A program made the translations under genes and the position numbers. The notes below the pieces were generated by a model that saw only the letters and a list, made by a program, of their open reading frames with translations, was not told where the DNA came from and did not search any database. A stretch of DNA of 64,000 nucleotides from Atopsyche davidsoni (lineage: Eukaryota > Arthropoda > Insecta > Trichoptera > Hydrobiosidae): positions 6,483,001-6,547,000 of the forward strand of contig JAILWY010000008.1 of the NCBI GenBank assembly GCA_022113835.1. The letters run 5' to 3'. Shown piece by piece: positions 50,255 to 59,872 of this stretch (position 1 is its first letter; each line of letters opens with the position of its first letter).

Positions 50255-51060
50255 CCCTGGGCTACGGGGGCGTCGGGAGCTCGATACACTTGACCCAGCG
50301 ATGCTCCAACTTCTTTGACCCATCTGAAAAATACGTTTTCTCGAGGTCTGCAAAGTGGGCCTCCGTGGCGGCGATGACCTCCTCATTCGACTTAAATTTC
50401 CGTCCGGCGAGTGACTTTTTCAAGTTTGGAAACAACAAAAAATCGCACGGGGCCAAATCTGGAGAATACGGTGGATGGGGGAGCAGTTCGTAGTGCAATT
50501 CGACCAATTCGGGAGGTGTGAGCGGGTGCGTTGTCATGGTGGAAGAGCACTTTTTTTTTCGCCATATGGGGCCGTTTTTTCTACAATTCGGCGTCGAATC
50601 GGCCTAATAATTCGTCACAGTAGAGCCCTGGGACCGTTTTGCCCTTCTCCGAGTAGTCAATGTAGATCACACCTTGTGAATCCCAGAAAACGGTGGCCAT
50701 CACCTTTCCGGCCGATAAGACAGTCTTCGCCTTCTTCGGAGCACGGAGCACTGTCCCTTGGTCTCTGGTGTGTACCAGTGGATCCATGTTTCGTCGACGG
50801 TCACGAAACGACGCAGAAACTCTTATGGATTGCGCTTAAACAGCGTCAAACACTGCTCCGAAGTGGTCTCACGGTTGCGCTTGTTGTCCGGAGTGAGCAA
50901 ACGCGGCACCCATCGCGCCGACAACTTTCTCATGCCCAAATTTTCATGCAGGATATGACCCACGCTTTCTTTTGAGATGCCTACTGTAACAGCTATCTCG
51001 CGCACCTTCAACCGGCGGTCTGCCAATACGAGATCGTAGATTTTTGTCACGTTATCCTCC
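50255..51060 (-). pseudogene. Decayed mariner transposase
   Basis: Minus-strand fragments in three frames match mariner transposases in order: the second helix-turn-helix (LKVREIAVTVGISKESVGHI), then VTVDETWIHWYTPE with the first catalytic Asp, VMATVFWDSQGVIYIDY, HHDNAPAHT with the second Asp, and PPYSPDLAPCDFLLFPNLKK with the third. There are in-frame stops (before the VDET block and after FDAEL), at least two frameshifts and a deletion of roughly ten codons after the VDET block. The N-terminal first helix-turn-helix and both terminal repeats are missing. The element is inactive and lies about 60 bp upstream of the RhoGEF splice acceptor at 50,200. Confidence 0.9.
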
Positions 51061-52160
51061 GTGGATAATCCTCCGTAAAACTAACAACCTCACCTTACCT
51101 AACCCAACCCTACAGGCCCGGAGAGTGACGCCTTCTATTTACTAGGTAACATGTGTATAACGGGGGTGTGGTTTTTGGTATTTTTGTGTAGAGGCAGTCT
51201 TCGAGAAGTGCATTGATGGAGGCATTGATTTGGTACTAGGCCTAGTTGGATTGTTTGTAGGTTGGTGTCACGATGAAGTTGGGCGTTCAGTGCTTAGCGG
51301 AGGATTATATTTTGGATTACATGGAGTGGTATCCTCAGACGGGGCAGGTGTATGTTTGTAGGCGGATCATGGTCTTTAGGAGGAGGTCGAAATACAGAGT
51401 GCTCAAAGCAGCGATACAACTTGCAATCGATTTTCAATCAACCAATAGCGTCCCGTTTTGTGTGTGTTTTATTTTGTGGTTTAGCTTAAGTACATAACGT
51501 AAGAGAACACTATTGGCTGGTTAACATTCGGTTATCAGCTGTATCACAGCGAGTGAATAGATAGAAAATTTAAATTAGGTTGACACGATACTAGAAACTA
51601 ATAAAAAACATTTTTTCAAAGCCCCACGCCCCCACAAAATCACTCATTCAAATGTTTACTTTATACAGAAATTTTTTAAATATATTCAGAAGAAATTATT
51701 GTTTTCAAATGAAAATCATTTCCTGTCACAGGAAAGCGTCCGCGAAACGGCCACCAGCAGCTGCAGGGGCGGGGGAGGAGCAGCCGGCGATGGCCAATTT
51801 TCCGCTCCACGGCTTGCATAATCTTCAATATCCGCCGCGCAATGCACCGAGTGAAAATCGATTCGAGTATGCTGGATCGATTCACCCCCTTCGTTTCCAG
51901 CTGCAGCGAACGCTACCGGGAGAATTTTCAGCGCGGATTGATCGGTCAGTATTAAATTTCCAACGCAGAGGGATGCAACCCCTCGCTAGAAATAGCCTCA
52001 CTCCAGTTACGCGGCGAGTCTACCGAATACCGATTGGCACAACCATTTAATATATATATATATATATACTACAACCTTAAAAAAATAACGTATACGTTCA
52101 GTGGAAATTACTCAATGATTTTTTTTGTACCTTCAGCTAATGTTTAGTATAAACCTTTAC
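51061..52160. other. Non-coding region with an unrecognised 132-codon open frame
   Basis: Between the mariner remnant and a SINE head. A plus-strand open frame covers 51,652-52,050 (includes GLHNLQYPPRNAPSENRFEY), in a locally GC-richer patch. I do not recognise it, it lacks flanking splice evidence, and it may be chance or a conserved non-coding element. An (AT)n run lies at 52,050-52,068. Confidence 0.35.
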
Positions 52161-52230
52161 TTTACCCGGATTCAAACCGAGGACATCGTAATCGGTAAGC
52201 AGGGTAGTGACCACTGAGCCACAAGGTAAA
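52161..52230 (-). repeat. tRNA-like SINE head
   Basis: The minus strand has a textbook A box (TGGCTCAGTGGTCA) and B box (GGTTTGAATCC) spaced as in a tRNA, with complementary ends TTTACC/GGTAAA that form an acceptor stem. The lack of a clean anticodon arm and the sequence context favour a tRNA-derived SINE over a functional tRNA gene. Confidence 0.6.
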
Positions 52231-54730
52231 TATGTCTACAAGTACCAAAATAGCATCAGTTTACATCAAACGGCCGATTGGAATTATCGAAGGGGGAAGA
52301 AAGCGTCATTAAAGTTTGCGCGGAGACGTTGCCTGGCCGGGCTCAGCGCGCGTGCCCGCGATGGCGCAGAACTGCTGTCCGCGCTGAATATATTAATAAT
52401 TCAGGTGGACCGAGCCGGGGCGGCAGGGCTGATAACAACCCCCTCATGGTCCAGGCTGTACTGAGGGTGTGTGGCGGCAATGTACACAGTGATGGCGATA
52501 CTGCAATAAGTTACCATTCCGTGTATCGATATATATTTTACACAAAAAAAAATAAAATCAAGAATTTTTTTCGTTAAAAATATTTAGTGCAGCAATATAT
52601 CTGGTTTATTTATTGAATATTTAAAATGTGAGCGAGTGATGTTATTTTTAGCCCTGTTTTCAGATCGTCCCCTATTCGCAGGGCTCCCGAGGCAGCCCTG
52701 CGGTCAAACAGCCGGGCACTGAAGGGTTGGGCGAGATGAAACGTTTTTGTAAATATCAATATGTTCTCAGGTGCTGAAAAAAGTGCCGCGGCGATTTGAA
52801 GAATATTGATTTATTTTATTTATTATTCAAAGCTAGCATAATCATCTTGCACGCTACACTTACACAAGAGATGTTTCCAATTCCACTATCGAACCGTGAT
52901 AAGTATTTTCGTATATGGTTGTTTCAAGTGTTATACATATATCCTTGCCTATCTTTGAAACGTGACATTGTTGTAGAGCACCCTACAACAATGTTGGAAC
53001 GCCATCACAGGAAATGGCTACGCGGCTCGTGGACTTCCGTGAAGTGTCTTTTTAAGGATCTCGATTTATCAAGTGACTGGACTAGTGACCTAAATCCTTG
53101 AGGGGACATCAAAATCCGCTTCATTAGCCTATTACAATGGCTCGTAAATGAAAAAGGAAAGCACTATACTCGATACGAGGTAAATCAAATTAAATACAAC
53201 AGTGCGCTTATGTGTGTCTTGCTCACTCTGCAATAATTTCATAATTTGCATGTTTATTAAAAAAATCTACTCTTTAAATCCCCAGATTAGCCTCCAGTGG
53301 AAATTTGAGGTGAACGATTGTGTACCCGAGCAGCCAAATAACTTTTAAGGTTTCGTTTGGGGGTATCACTTACCTGGGGGTATAAAAACGCGAAATAATA
53401 GATGATTCGACAAGCTTAAATATATCCGATTTCTTCAAGTTAGGGTAATAGCTTCGATGAGATTAACCTGGGATGACAATAACTGAAAACCAGCAAACAA
53501 GCAATAAACTTCAAAGTTACTACCGTAATTGCACCTGAGAATTTGATACATTATAACAATACAAGATATTTTTCTAACTTTGACTTTTGAATATTTAAAT
53601 AATTGATATATATGTATTATTTAATAGTGAGAGCAAAATTACATCTTAACCCAGCCACAGGCGTCTTGATGAAGATTCTTGTTAGTGGAAAACCTAACGG
53701 AGGGTAAAGATCTCGACGGGGTTTCAATATACGAGACACGTACCTACACAAGGTCTAGTTTGCTTAGCGCGGGGACACGGGGTGCTCGAAAAGTTCGGAG
53801 CCTGTATCAATATGTATCCAAAGTTCCGAGAACTATCGGTCCCTCGTGGCAGAAGCTCGGCTCGGGAGAGGGCGAGATCACGCCCGACAGATCCACCGCG
53901 GCAATAATTTACGGACTAATAAAAAAATATATAAAAGTAAATTCCAGTTTTTGGGCTTTCGGTATGTAAATCCACGGTGGATATGGGGTATATTTTAAAA
54001 ATTCATAAATTTAATTTAAAATAGAATCCACAGCGCACGCCTCTGATATACAGCTAAGCTATAGAACAAACACAGCGGAATCACGTACTGTTCCAGTGGC
54101 GTGCGATGGAGGCATGGTACATAATAAAAACCCGCATTATAGGTTTCGGCAGCCGATGATTTTCTTGTGTCCATACTCCACGAGCGAAAGACCTCTAAGC
54201 TCAGATAATCCCGAACAGAGCAGAGCTGTCCGGCGTAAGCTCTCCGGGAGCTCAGGGGTGTTTCGCGGGTGTCAGGGCGGGGGTGGTGTTTGAGTTTCAC
54301 ACATTGCAACTTGGAGCGAGCGAAGGCATGCGGTGCATAGAAATTTCAATTAGGCTTGCTTGCTTTCGCGCTGTAGGGCATTATAATGCCATTGTTTGCG
54401 ATCTCGCTGTATGTATGGCGGCTCCGTCCAATCAATCCGAATCTAATTATAACACTCAAAATTATTGCCGAGTCACGGGCCCATTAAAAGCTTTATAATT
54501 AATTAGAGCGGCGTTTTTTCTTGATCCTGATCTTCAAGCACCACATTACTGATCCTCCACGTAATGAACTATTTTATAATATACAATCTCATTTTCTGAA
54601 AAAATGTTTTACAAGGATTTACGAAACACCCGTTGATATTTCTTAGCTTCTGGTATTTGCAAATTTGACCCCTTTGACTTAGTATCTCTTATTTTACGGT
54701 TTCTTGGGTGTTGAGCTGCTTGAAGTTATC

Positions 54731-54772
54731 TGTACTCCGATGTTTCGGTCCCCGTGCTGGGACCATATTCAG
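54731..54772 (-). repeat. Hammerhead/Penelope-like hairpin motif
   Basis: The minus strand reads CTGAATATG, perfect 6-bp stem GGTCCC/GGGACC with a 6-nt loop, then GAAACATCGG. Same architecture as at 49,743-49,775 and 62,541-62,580. Confidence 0.45.
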
Positions 54773-55420
54773 GGATACCCGAGAAACGAAATCACGAAAC
54801 CTATGAACATGCTCGATTACTTATTTATATAAATTGTGAATATATTATATATAAAGAATTGTGTTGGACCTTATTCGACTTTAACCTTGAGAGTATGAGA
54901 AGAGGGTTTAACATAGTATTAACACTTAGCTGAAGGCTTAGGTATACTTTGCTGAATGTAGTGGTTTAAGATTTGATCCTTTTCCGAAAGCTACTGTGAG
55001 AAAGTGGAAAATGATTAACAATTTATTTTGTATCGATTATTAGGTTTGAGTAGCGATCACCGAAGCAATACTCGCTGGTGTATTTGCCAGAGGAGCGACA
55101 CACAGTGTCGATAGTGAAACGAGATACTTGTTTACTTTTGCAGCGTTATACAATGCCAATGTTTACAGTGTTACTGTATACGCCGCTCTGTTCAGCTGAT
55201 TCGGATCTAATTGCACTGCAGAAATAAAATAAAAATGAAACGTGCACAGCCATCTGAGGTCCGATATCATTCGTAAATACACGTATATTTGTAAGTTTGT
55301 TTAAATACACTGCATAAATACACTTCTCGAGTCCCCGTCGGGGCGTTACGAGTTGTCGCAAAGTTCAGCGGGGCAAACTAGCCGGCTTCCTGTGCGGCGT
55401 GACAGCCTCGTTAGTGGGCC

Positions 55421-55477
55421 CCGCAGCCCCGCAGCCCCGCAGCCCCGCAGCCCCGCAGCCCCGCAGCCCCGCAGCCC
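55421..55477. repeat. GCAGCCCC minisatellite
   Basis: Seven tandem perfect or near-perfect 8-bp units of GCAGCCCC inside a CpG-rich patch (55,330-55,610). Because 8 is not a multiple of three, the array is open in several frames, which explains the overlapping open frames here. Confidence 0.9.
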
Positions 55478-56852
55478 TGGAGCGCCGGAAGTCGGCCATG
55501 TTGGACAGGCTGGCGGCGCAGGCGCTGTACCGCCGCCCGCCCCACCTCGCTGGTCTCCGAGCGGACCTTGGAGGATGTTCCTGACGCTGACACGCGCCGG
55601 GAGCTTCTCGTTGCTTTATCTACTTCCTACGCTATGTCTGAGCTAAAATGGCACTCGATTAAGTGTTTAAAGCAAAATATCACAAATTTGTTCAAACAAA
55701 ACGGTATTAGATTTCTTAGTTTCTAAATTGTCAGATAGTGTCTGCAATAAGTACCTTTGATTATGTATGAGCCTTTTTTAATCAGCGAAAACCACGTCGT
55801 GGACATCTTCAATGATTTTCTCAGTAAACACGTCTCCCGGGCGACCCGGATGCTAATCATCAAGAGCAGATGCCCAGCAATGCTCGAATTCATCGAACCG
55901 ATATTTTACGGCAGAAGCTTAAATAGATGCGGAATTTGCGCCAGTGGCTGGAAGTCGGGATTATAACCGAATTAAGGAGACTGGCTCGGGATATGTTCAG
56001 TGAGATGGTCACCAACCTCATCTGAGAGGAATAATGTCAAATCTTACTTAGATATTGATCAGTATGAAATTTGATATGGCATCGTTTTATACGTGGTGTA
56101 GTTCCAACGACTTAATATTGCTCCTCCTACTGTTGTTTGTCTTCAAACACGGATAGTTATTGATCCGCCTTCGTATTTCGCTGAAGTCGTGAGTAATACT
56201 TACTAAATATGAAGAAAGCAGGTATAAAATCAGTCGAGGGTTTTAGTTTAATGTTGGGTACTAAACTCTGTGCATACCGATCGATGTACGAGTATACAGA
56301 CTAGAAATGTATTTGCAACGATCTTAATGAATCTATAAAGCATTATACAGTCCATCACGATACGAATGATTATAAAACGTTGCTTGCCTTATGTGCTTAA
56401 TAATATTACTTGTAGAGGTATAGAGTTATATGTTGGTTGCGAATTGGTTTAAGTTTTATCCTTCATACTGCATATATAGATCTACACATAGGAATTAGGA
56501 AGACAATTAAAGTCATATTCATATTTGCTATTTCATTATGGAGTAAAACAAATCAAACCACTCTGTCGTCGATATTATTATTATTTATTTAATGTAACAA
56601 AAAAGCGATGCGATTCGACGAGCTATGGCGGAGCCTAACGAGCTTTACGCTTTTAGAGAGATACAAGGGTACAGCGCTTGATCAAAAACGATTATCGTTG
56701 TATATGATATTAGCGAATAAGCAAGCAGTAACCAGTGATTAATTAATCGTACTTAAACGACTGTTTATAGCGAACCGGTCGCCCAGACGGATCGATATCT
56801 GTCTGCACTGCGGGCGACACGGGAAGCCATCGAACCGCAGGCGGCGCCTCAC

Positions 56853-56914
56853 CTGCACCTGCCGACCTCAGGTGTGGTGGACTGCATCAGACCAGACCCG
56901 GTGATGCAAGCGGT
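56853..56914 (-). other. Candidate 62-bp upstream exon
   Basis: On the minus strand an acceptor GCATCTTTCAG and a strong donor GTGCAG|GTGAGG bound 62 bp that include an ATG reading MQSTTPEVGRC. Spliced straight to the exon at 50,200 it would shift into a stop, so it would need an intervening exon or be untranslated. The evidence is splice consensus only. Confidence 0.25.
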
Positions 56915-57248
56915 CTGAAAGATGCACAAGCAATAGGATTCGTGAAACTTTTTCCCAGCATAGGCATATCAGGTTCAATTGAAGTTTGTTAGCATTCAAA
57001 AAAATACTCACATCTAGGCTAAAAGCAAAGATTTATTTTAAACGCACGATGCATTTACACAGTAATTTTCTCGAATACAAATATTCAAACACCCGAGACG
57101 TGACGAACCGAAAACATCGGCGAACTGCTCCAACAGCTTCTCGCGATCTCTGCCTCGAGTTTGAATGCTGCCCGCTCGAGGAGCTTTCAAAAAAAAAAAA
57201 AAAATCCCCCATACAAAAGCACTCAATAGAATAACCGCCCGCCACAAA

Positions 57249-57765
57249 GGTTCCCAAACTTATTTGGCTAATATGTATTTCCTCCGCGCCACCCTCGGGA
57301 AATCAACTATTGCGCTCGTTTCTGCTTCGTCAAAGTACGAGCCTCTTTTGAAAGCCTGAAGGATCGGAAGGGGGCGAGGGGCAAAAATTACATCAATTTT
57401 ATGCGACTTTTCAGCCGCTGTCAATTTGGATGTCACGCTCGGAGAAAACTCCTGACGATGGTAAAACAAAAGTAAGGTATCTTATTTGGGCCATATTTTC
57501 ATAAATACCAAATATAACCCACTACAGCTGATTTTATAGGGAAAAATCCAACATTTATGAAAATTGACATGAATGCGGAAGACTGAAATTCGGGAGTACA
57601 GAAATAGATATAAGCGATTGGATGGATTGATTGCATTTAAAAAAATATATTTTCAGAAGAGAAAAGGGGTGGATTTTCCAGTTTCAAACCCTTCAGAGTA
57701 TTACCGCTCCCTTAATGCCAACCGTCGCCCACGTTGAGAGACACTGCTTTACGACACAGCAGTAC
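57249..57765. mobile_element. Probable hAT relic
   Basis: The left side starts CAAAGGTTCCCAAACTTATTTGG and the right side ends CAACGTTGGG-like sequence (GAGAGACACTG), both in the style of hAT termini. No 8-bp target duplication is visible, and no transposase reading frame is recognised, so the boundaries are uncertain. A 15-16 bp poly(A) run precedes it at about 57,189-57,204. Confidence 0.35.
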
Positions 57766-58044
57766 AACTTCTTGCTCTAAGTGCAGCAATCTAAAAGCCC
57801 GTAGACTCCATGGACGGAGGTTGTACGCAACAGTATACCATGATTATTATTTTAGGACCCGACCGAGTAATAAGCATAAAATTTTATTACAAGTATTCGA
57901 CGAAGAGTTTCCTGATAATTCCACAAAATACGATAAGTGGAAGATCACAAAAAAATATGTACCTAAATCTATTTACGCATTTATTTTATTATGATTGACT
58001 TCGATTCTTCTGGTGCATAAAGTGGAGACGAGGACTGCAGCGGT

Positions 58045-58115
58045 GGTGCAGGCCCGTCACGGGATGCGAACCTCGCGCTGCACCGCCGAGCGCGGCGACC
58101 GAGCCACCTCAAACA
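58045..58115 (-). repeat. tRNA-derived SINE head, GC-rich
   Basis: The minus strand reads GGTGGCTCGGTCGCCGCGC (A box-like) and GAGGTTCGCATCCCG (B box, near consensus GGTTCRANTCC) with tRNA-like spacing. No poly(A) tail is identified. It is distinct in sequence from the heads at 52,161-52,230 and 59,549-59,693. Confidence 0.55.
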
Positions 58116-58234
58116 CCTGAAACACACTCCGTGTCATAGGAAGTGGTGTACGAACACGTGTGTTTCCAAATAAATACATTCGAGACGTAGTTGATCAAAA
58201 CTGATGACGAGTTGGGATTGGCAACAATAGCACT

Positions 58235-58799
58235 AATTACGTATTTTCCGACTTTCCTCTGAGTTTCGCAAAATTTCTTTAGAGGAAAATCACAATGGAC
58301 ACATGGAATGAAAGGTACACAAGCTCTCCGCAAGGGAACGTAACAAAATTTTTCTATAATTCTGTTACGGACGCCGCTGTATACAGGAATACCTGCGAGA
58401 TCAGTCATGGAGTGATGAGAAGTTATCTCCGCAGGTTCCACTTGACGAGCGACGACACATGCCCTTGTGATGATATTACTCCACAAACAGTGATCCACCT
58501 TGTAAGTTCATGGCCCATCTTTAGCCTTCAGAGACACCAACTGGAGAGCCAATGCCGACAGGATGACCTGAAGTCAGTGGCGAGACACCCACAGATGATG
58601 AAGTCACTGGATGGCTTCTTGAAGCGTGTCATCAGAACCACAAAGAGGATAAACCAGGGGGTGTAGCTTCAGTCACTCCCAAGTATAGCACAATTTCGCT
58701 TCACTAGTTTTGAAAATTTCCCCAAATTGTGATGGCAAACCTTGTACATAATAAGCAAGGTACCAAATTTATTATATAAAGAGAAAAAAAAAAAAAAAA
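58235..58799 (+). mobile_element. 5'-truncated non-LTR (LINE) retrotransposon, R1/Jockey-type 3' end
   Basis: The open frame 58,295-58,666 carries the conserved C-terminal region of LINE ORF2: WNERYTSSPQGN, then MRSYLRRFHLTSDDTCPCDD and TVIHLVSSWPIF (the C-X-C...H...C-like cysteine/histidine block, with the usual final Cys replaced). It is followed by about 115 bp of 3' UTR and an 18-nt poly(A). The flanking target duplication AACAATAGCACT is exact (58223-58234 and 58800-58811). The reverse transcriptase and endonuclease are missing, so it is a dead copy. An in-frame stop lies just before the Met. Confidence 0.88.
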
Positions 58800-58898
58800 A
58801 ACAATAGCACTGAGTATGCAATAGATTTATTCTATATTATTAATTTTTGTGAAGTCTCACAGTAAGTACGAATTTGTCTATACAGGTTTAATTGATTT

Positions 58899-58946
58899 AT
58901 ATGATTATGCACATTTTTTCAAATATTGAAAAATGATTAAAGAAAC
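58899..58946 (-). repeat. SINE 3'-tail fragment, inverted
   Basis: The reverse complement matches the tail of the SINE at 59,549-59,693 (TCTTTAATCATTTTTCAATA, then TTTGAAAAAA-TG). Together with that SINE it makes a head-to-head pair with a hAT MITE between, echoing the palindrome at 3,847-4,008. Confidence 0.75.
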
Positions 58947-58999
58947 AATATTAAAGTACAAATTTAATTGGCATAATAAGTACGTTGGTTCACTTATAG

Positions 59000-59508
59000 C
59001 AGAGGTTCCCAAAGTGGTCAATATCGACCCCCAGGGGTCGATTTCGCCCTGCAAGGGGTCGATGACAGCGAAATATAAAATTGGGGGTCCATGAACTGTA
59101 AATGGGGGTCTACGAGAGTGGATCCCATTTAAGCAGGTCATTACCAAAATTTAGACATTTCGTAAATGTCATAATGCACCGAACACGGATTGTACCTGTG
59201 TACTTTGTGACGAATCGAAGCCCTGAAGCGTAGAAGTATTTTGTATGTTTTTATTTAATGTATTTTATTCTATTTAAGATATTAAAATGGAATTCCACCA
59301 AGTATTCTCTGTCAAAAATATTGCTTTTCTGAACATTTTCATTTTTAAACCCACTGTACAGTAAACCCTATGAAAGTGAGTAGTTCTATATGTATAAGAT
59401 GTCAAAAATACGTTTGAAGTTGATGAATTTGTAAAAATTCAATATTAGCAAGAAAAACAGGAAAACTCGACAAGGGGTCGACGGGACAAAATAGTTTGGG
59501 AAACTATG
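59000..59508. mobile_element. 509-bp hAT MITE
   Basis: Termini CAGAGGTTCCCAAAGTGG and (reverse complement) CATAGTTTCCCAAACTAT with an exact 8-bp target duplication ACTTATAG on each side (58992-58999 and 59509-59516). Subterminal GGGGTCGA motifs are repeated at both ends. The interior shares about 60 bp (59,281-59,340) with the repeat at 49,831-49,890. No transposase. Confidence 0.88.
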
Positions 59509-59548
59509 ACTTATAGGATATGATTGTGAAAAATTCTCGCTAGGTACC

Positions 59549-59693
59549 AGTGACTCGTTGGTATAATTGGGAAAGCACCGGCCACGTAAGCTTGGGGATG
59601 TGGGTTTCGAATCCCACACAAGTCACAATGATATTTTTCTGAGAGTTTCTTTAATCATTTTTCAATATTTGAAAAAAATGTACTTAATCATAT
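59549..59693 (+). repeat. tRNA-derived SINE
   Basis: The tRNA-like head (59,550-59,626) has an acceptor stem GTGACT/AGTCAC, an A-box-like TTGGTATAATTGGG and a B box GGGTTTCGAATCCCA with a 5-bp T stem. A 67-bp tail runs from CAATGATATTTTTCTGAGAG to TTAATCATAT. The same tail forms both arms of the palindrome at 3,847-4,008, establishing a multi-copy family. The T loop is one base long, so it is a SINE rather than a tRNA gene. Confidence 0.85.
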
Positions 59694-59724
59694 CAAGATT
59701 TATTCTAGACTCTCCTTAGAGACA

Positions 59725-59872
59725 CGAGAAGAACTGAAGAGGATCGAGTGCAAGACACGGTTTTTCATGCTTTTCAGCTTTCAGGCTTTTCAGCGCATCG
59801 CGGAGCCGCTGTCTTCGTAGATAGATAGAGACGAATGTCAGAGATGAAGAGAAGGGAGGCAAACTGGGGAAC
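59725..59872 (+). repeat. Interspersed repeat, copy B
   Basis: Inverted relative of 231-386 in the TRMO intron. It directly follows the SINE tail and contains an internal duplication (TTTTCAGCTTTCAGGCTTTTCAG). Unknown family. Confidence 0.75.

Larger units (their letters stand above)
52231..56852. other. Upstream region of the RhoGEF gene: GC-rich patches, no proven exon
   Basis: Alternating AT-rich DNA and GC-richer patches (52,320-52,480; 53,760-53,900; 54,090-54,480; 55,330-55,610; 55,800-55,960). It contains a perfect 11-bp-stem hairpin at 52,966-52,993, a hammerhead/Penelope-like motif at 54,731-54,772, a diverged duplicated block (54,368-54,460 and 55,141-55,220) and an 8-bp minisatellite at 55,421-55,477. 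The patches are open in several frames, but no frame with correct splice phase was found. Confidence 0.4.

Noticed and set aside
51652..52050. 132-aa plus-strand frame
   Set aside because: No protein family recognised, no splice context; kept only as a note within the non-coding region.
52161..52230. Functional tRNA gene
   Set aside because: A/B boxes and acceptor ends fit, but the anticodon arm is poor; SINE head is more likely.
58109..58498. 129-aa minus-strand frame
   Set aside because: Antisense to the LINE ORF2 tail, which has the recognisable motifs, poly(A) and TSD on the plus strand.
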